Shown here: positions 63,268-64,000 of the stretch, piece after piece
Position numbering within the stretch: position 1 is the stretch's first letter
How the letters are laid out: each line of letters begins with the position of its first letter
Source of the DNA: CAZHZT01 sp964537285
GTDB taxonomy: Bacteria > Bacteroidota > Bacteroidia > Chitinophagales > Saprospiraceae
Assembly: GCA_964537285.1 (NCBI GenBank)
Contig: CAZHZT010000009.1
Location: forward strand, 10,950 to 74,949
DNA length: 64,000 nt
Reading direction: 5' to 3'
The notes under the pieces: generated by a model
Told to the model about the DNA's origin: nothing
Databases searched by the model: none
Seen by the model: the letters and a program-made list of their open reading frames with translations, nothing else
Made by a program: the position numbers and the translations under genes

Positions 63268-64000
63268 ATGAAAAAAATCTATATAATATTGGCTATGCTT
63301 TTATGCTTGGCCCTAAATAGCTTTAGCCAAAATGAACCTTGTTGTAATGATATTATCAGCACAGATCCTGATAATCCTGTAAATACGGAACGCCCGGGAT
63401 TGATTAATAACTTTGATTGGAGAACTCAAGGTTGGGACATGTTTAATCCGGCTGAAGGCTATCATAATTTCAGCTTGCCAGATATCCCACATTGGGTCGT
63501 TACCAATCCATATTTCACTACTACTGATTCTTACCTTTGGTTTAGCCCCCCAATATTGTAAGACAAACGACCGGACCCGACGGATTGGCGGTAAATGTTT
63601 CTTACACGCATGGCATTGATGATTTGCTAAGGTTTACTTCTACCCAAGTATCCGCTGCCGGACAATCTGTCATGGCAGAAGAACTGGTGTTTAATAGTGT
63701 TGATCAAATCGAAAAAAAGAAAATTGGAGGTGACCTCCAAATTGTCGATTATACTTACGATGATATTGGTCGGTTACTCACCATTAATGACCTGACTCAG
63801 ACAGCCTGCATAGAAGAAGTTGAGATATGTCAATTTTATTGGGGCAATGTAGATAGTGGCTTTGATTTGGAAGATCAAAATTGTGGTCAGTTCCGGGCAA
63901 TAAAATTGAACGATACTATTTATTCATCCTCCGATTTAATAGACCTGAACGATACAGATTCTATTCAGCAATTCATTCAAACGACATTGAATGAAAAGCA
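63268..64000 (+). pseudogene. Secreted RHS/YD-like protein, frameshifted and 3' partial
   Basis: Signal peptide MKKIYIILAMLLCLALNSFSQ, then a frame that ends at 63559-63561. The continuation lies in another frame: PNIVRQTTGPDGLAVNVSYT and, further on, VDYTYDDIGRLLTIND, which resembles a YD repeat of RHS proteins. The switch point is the C6 run at 63546-63551; seven C would restore FSPPNIVRQ. The frame continues to the right edge. A large secreted or surface protein is likely; too little is present to say more. Confidence 0.6.

Noticed and set aside
63268..64000. RHS polymorphic toxin
   Set aside because: One YD-like motif and a signal peptide are visible, but the toxin end and core repeats are outside the window.
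1..64000. tRNA or rRNA genes, complete insertion sequences, prophage or CRISPR-Cas
   Set aside because: No tRNA clover-leaf with a GTTCRA arm, rRNA, transposase, integrase or cas motif was recognised while reading both strands.

Overview
The window looks like a chromosomal segment from a Bacteroidota bacterium, most likely of the Saprospiria type. Supporting features are type IX secretion (T9SS) C-terminal sorting domains on giant secreted proteins, many lipoproteins with an SxC lipobox, TAnnTTTG-type -7 promoter boxes, a LytS/LytTR pair, a propeller/LuxR-type regulator and AT-rich DNA. Genus cannot be assigned from the sequence alone.

Layout. (1) 1-4642: end of a surface-polysaccharide cluster (tandem GT2 glycosyltransferase, SDR epimerase, GT4-like glycosyltransferase, sulfotransferase). 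(2) 4758-5489: a small secreted coiled-coil protein, then a gene-poor stretch. (3) 6222-34016: a beta-1,3-glucan (laminarin-type) utilisation locus without SusC/SusD. A leftward operon encodes two outer-membrane barrels and two lipoproteins. A rightward set encodes two related clan GH-A enzymes, a GH16 laminarinase, a T9SS jelly-roll protein, an MFS sugar porter, a cytoplasmic GH149-like phosphorylase and a 2470-residue T9SS protein. A membrane-spanning propeller/LuxR-type regulator lies inside it. Phased GATGTA half-sites occur in two divergent promoter regions of this locus and are a candidate operator. (4) 34226-37012: an SF1 helicase with a RelE/ParE-like N-terminus and an ankyrin segment. 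(5) 38230-40019: LytS-type kinase and LytTR regulator, then a fatty-acid-hydroxylase-family membrane protein. (6) 41599-48219: a giant lamin-tail-domain T9SS protein. (7) 48353-59517: mostly ordinary genes (M1 peptidase, holA, methyltransferase, AraC-type regulator, Uma2, YceI, GGT, DUF4442). (8) 56601-64000: at least four genes carry apparent frameshifts, so this part is either decaying or poorly sequenced.

The main unexplained signal is a dispersed, near-palindromic 109-110 bp element. There are five full copies of identical length plus one divergent copy. The five copies are flanked by 9-bp direct repeats (one 9/9, three 8/9, one 6/9), the signature of a non-autonomous transposon (MITE). 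One copy supplies the last two codons and the stop of the phosphorylase gene, and another completes the stop codon of the regulator gene. In two copies the core is inverted relative to the arms. Separately, several genes end in unusually long perfect hairpins, two of which include the stop codon, and many gene junctions carry heptamer-unit tracts.
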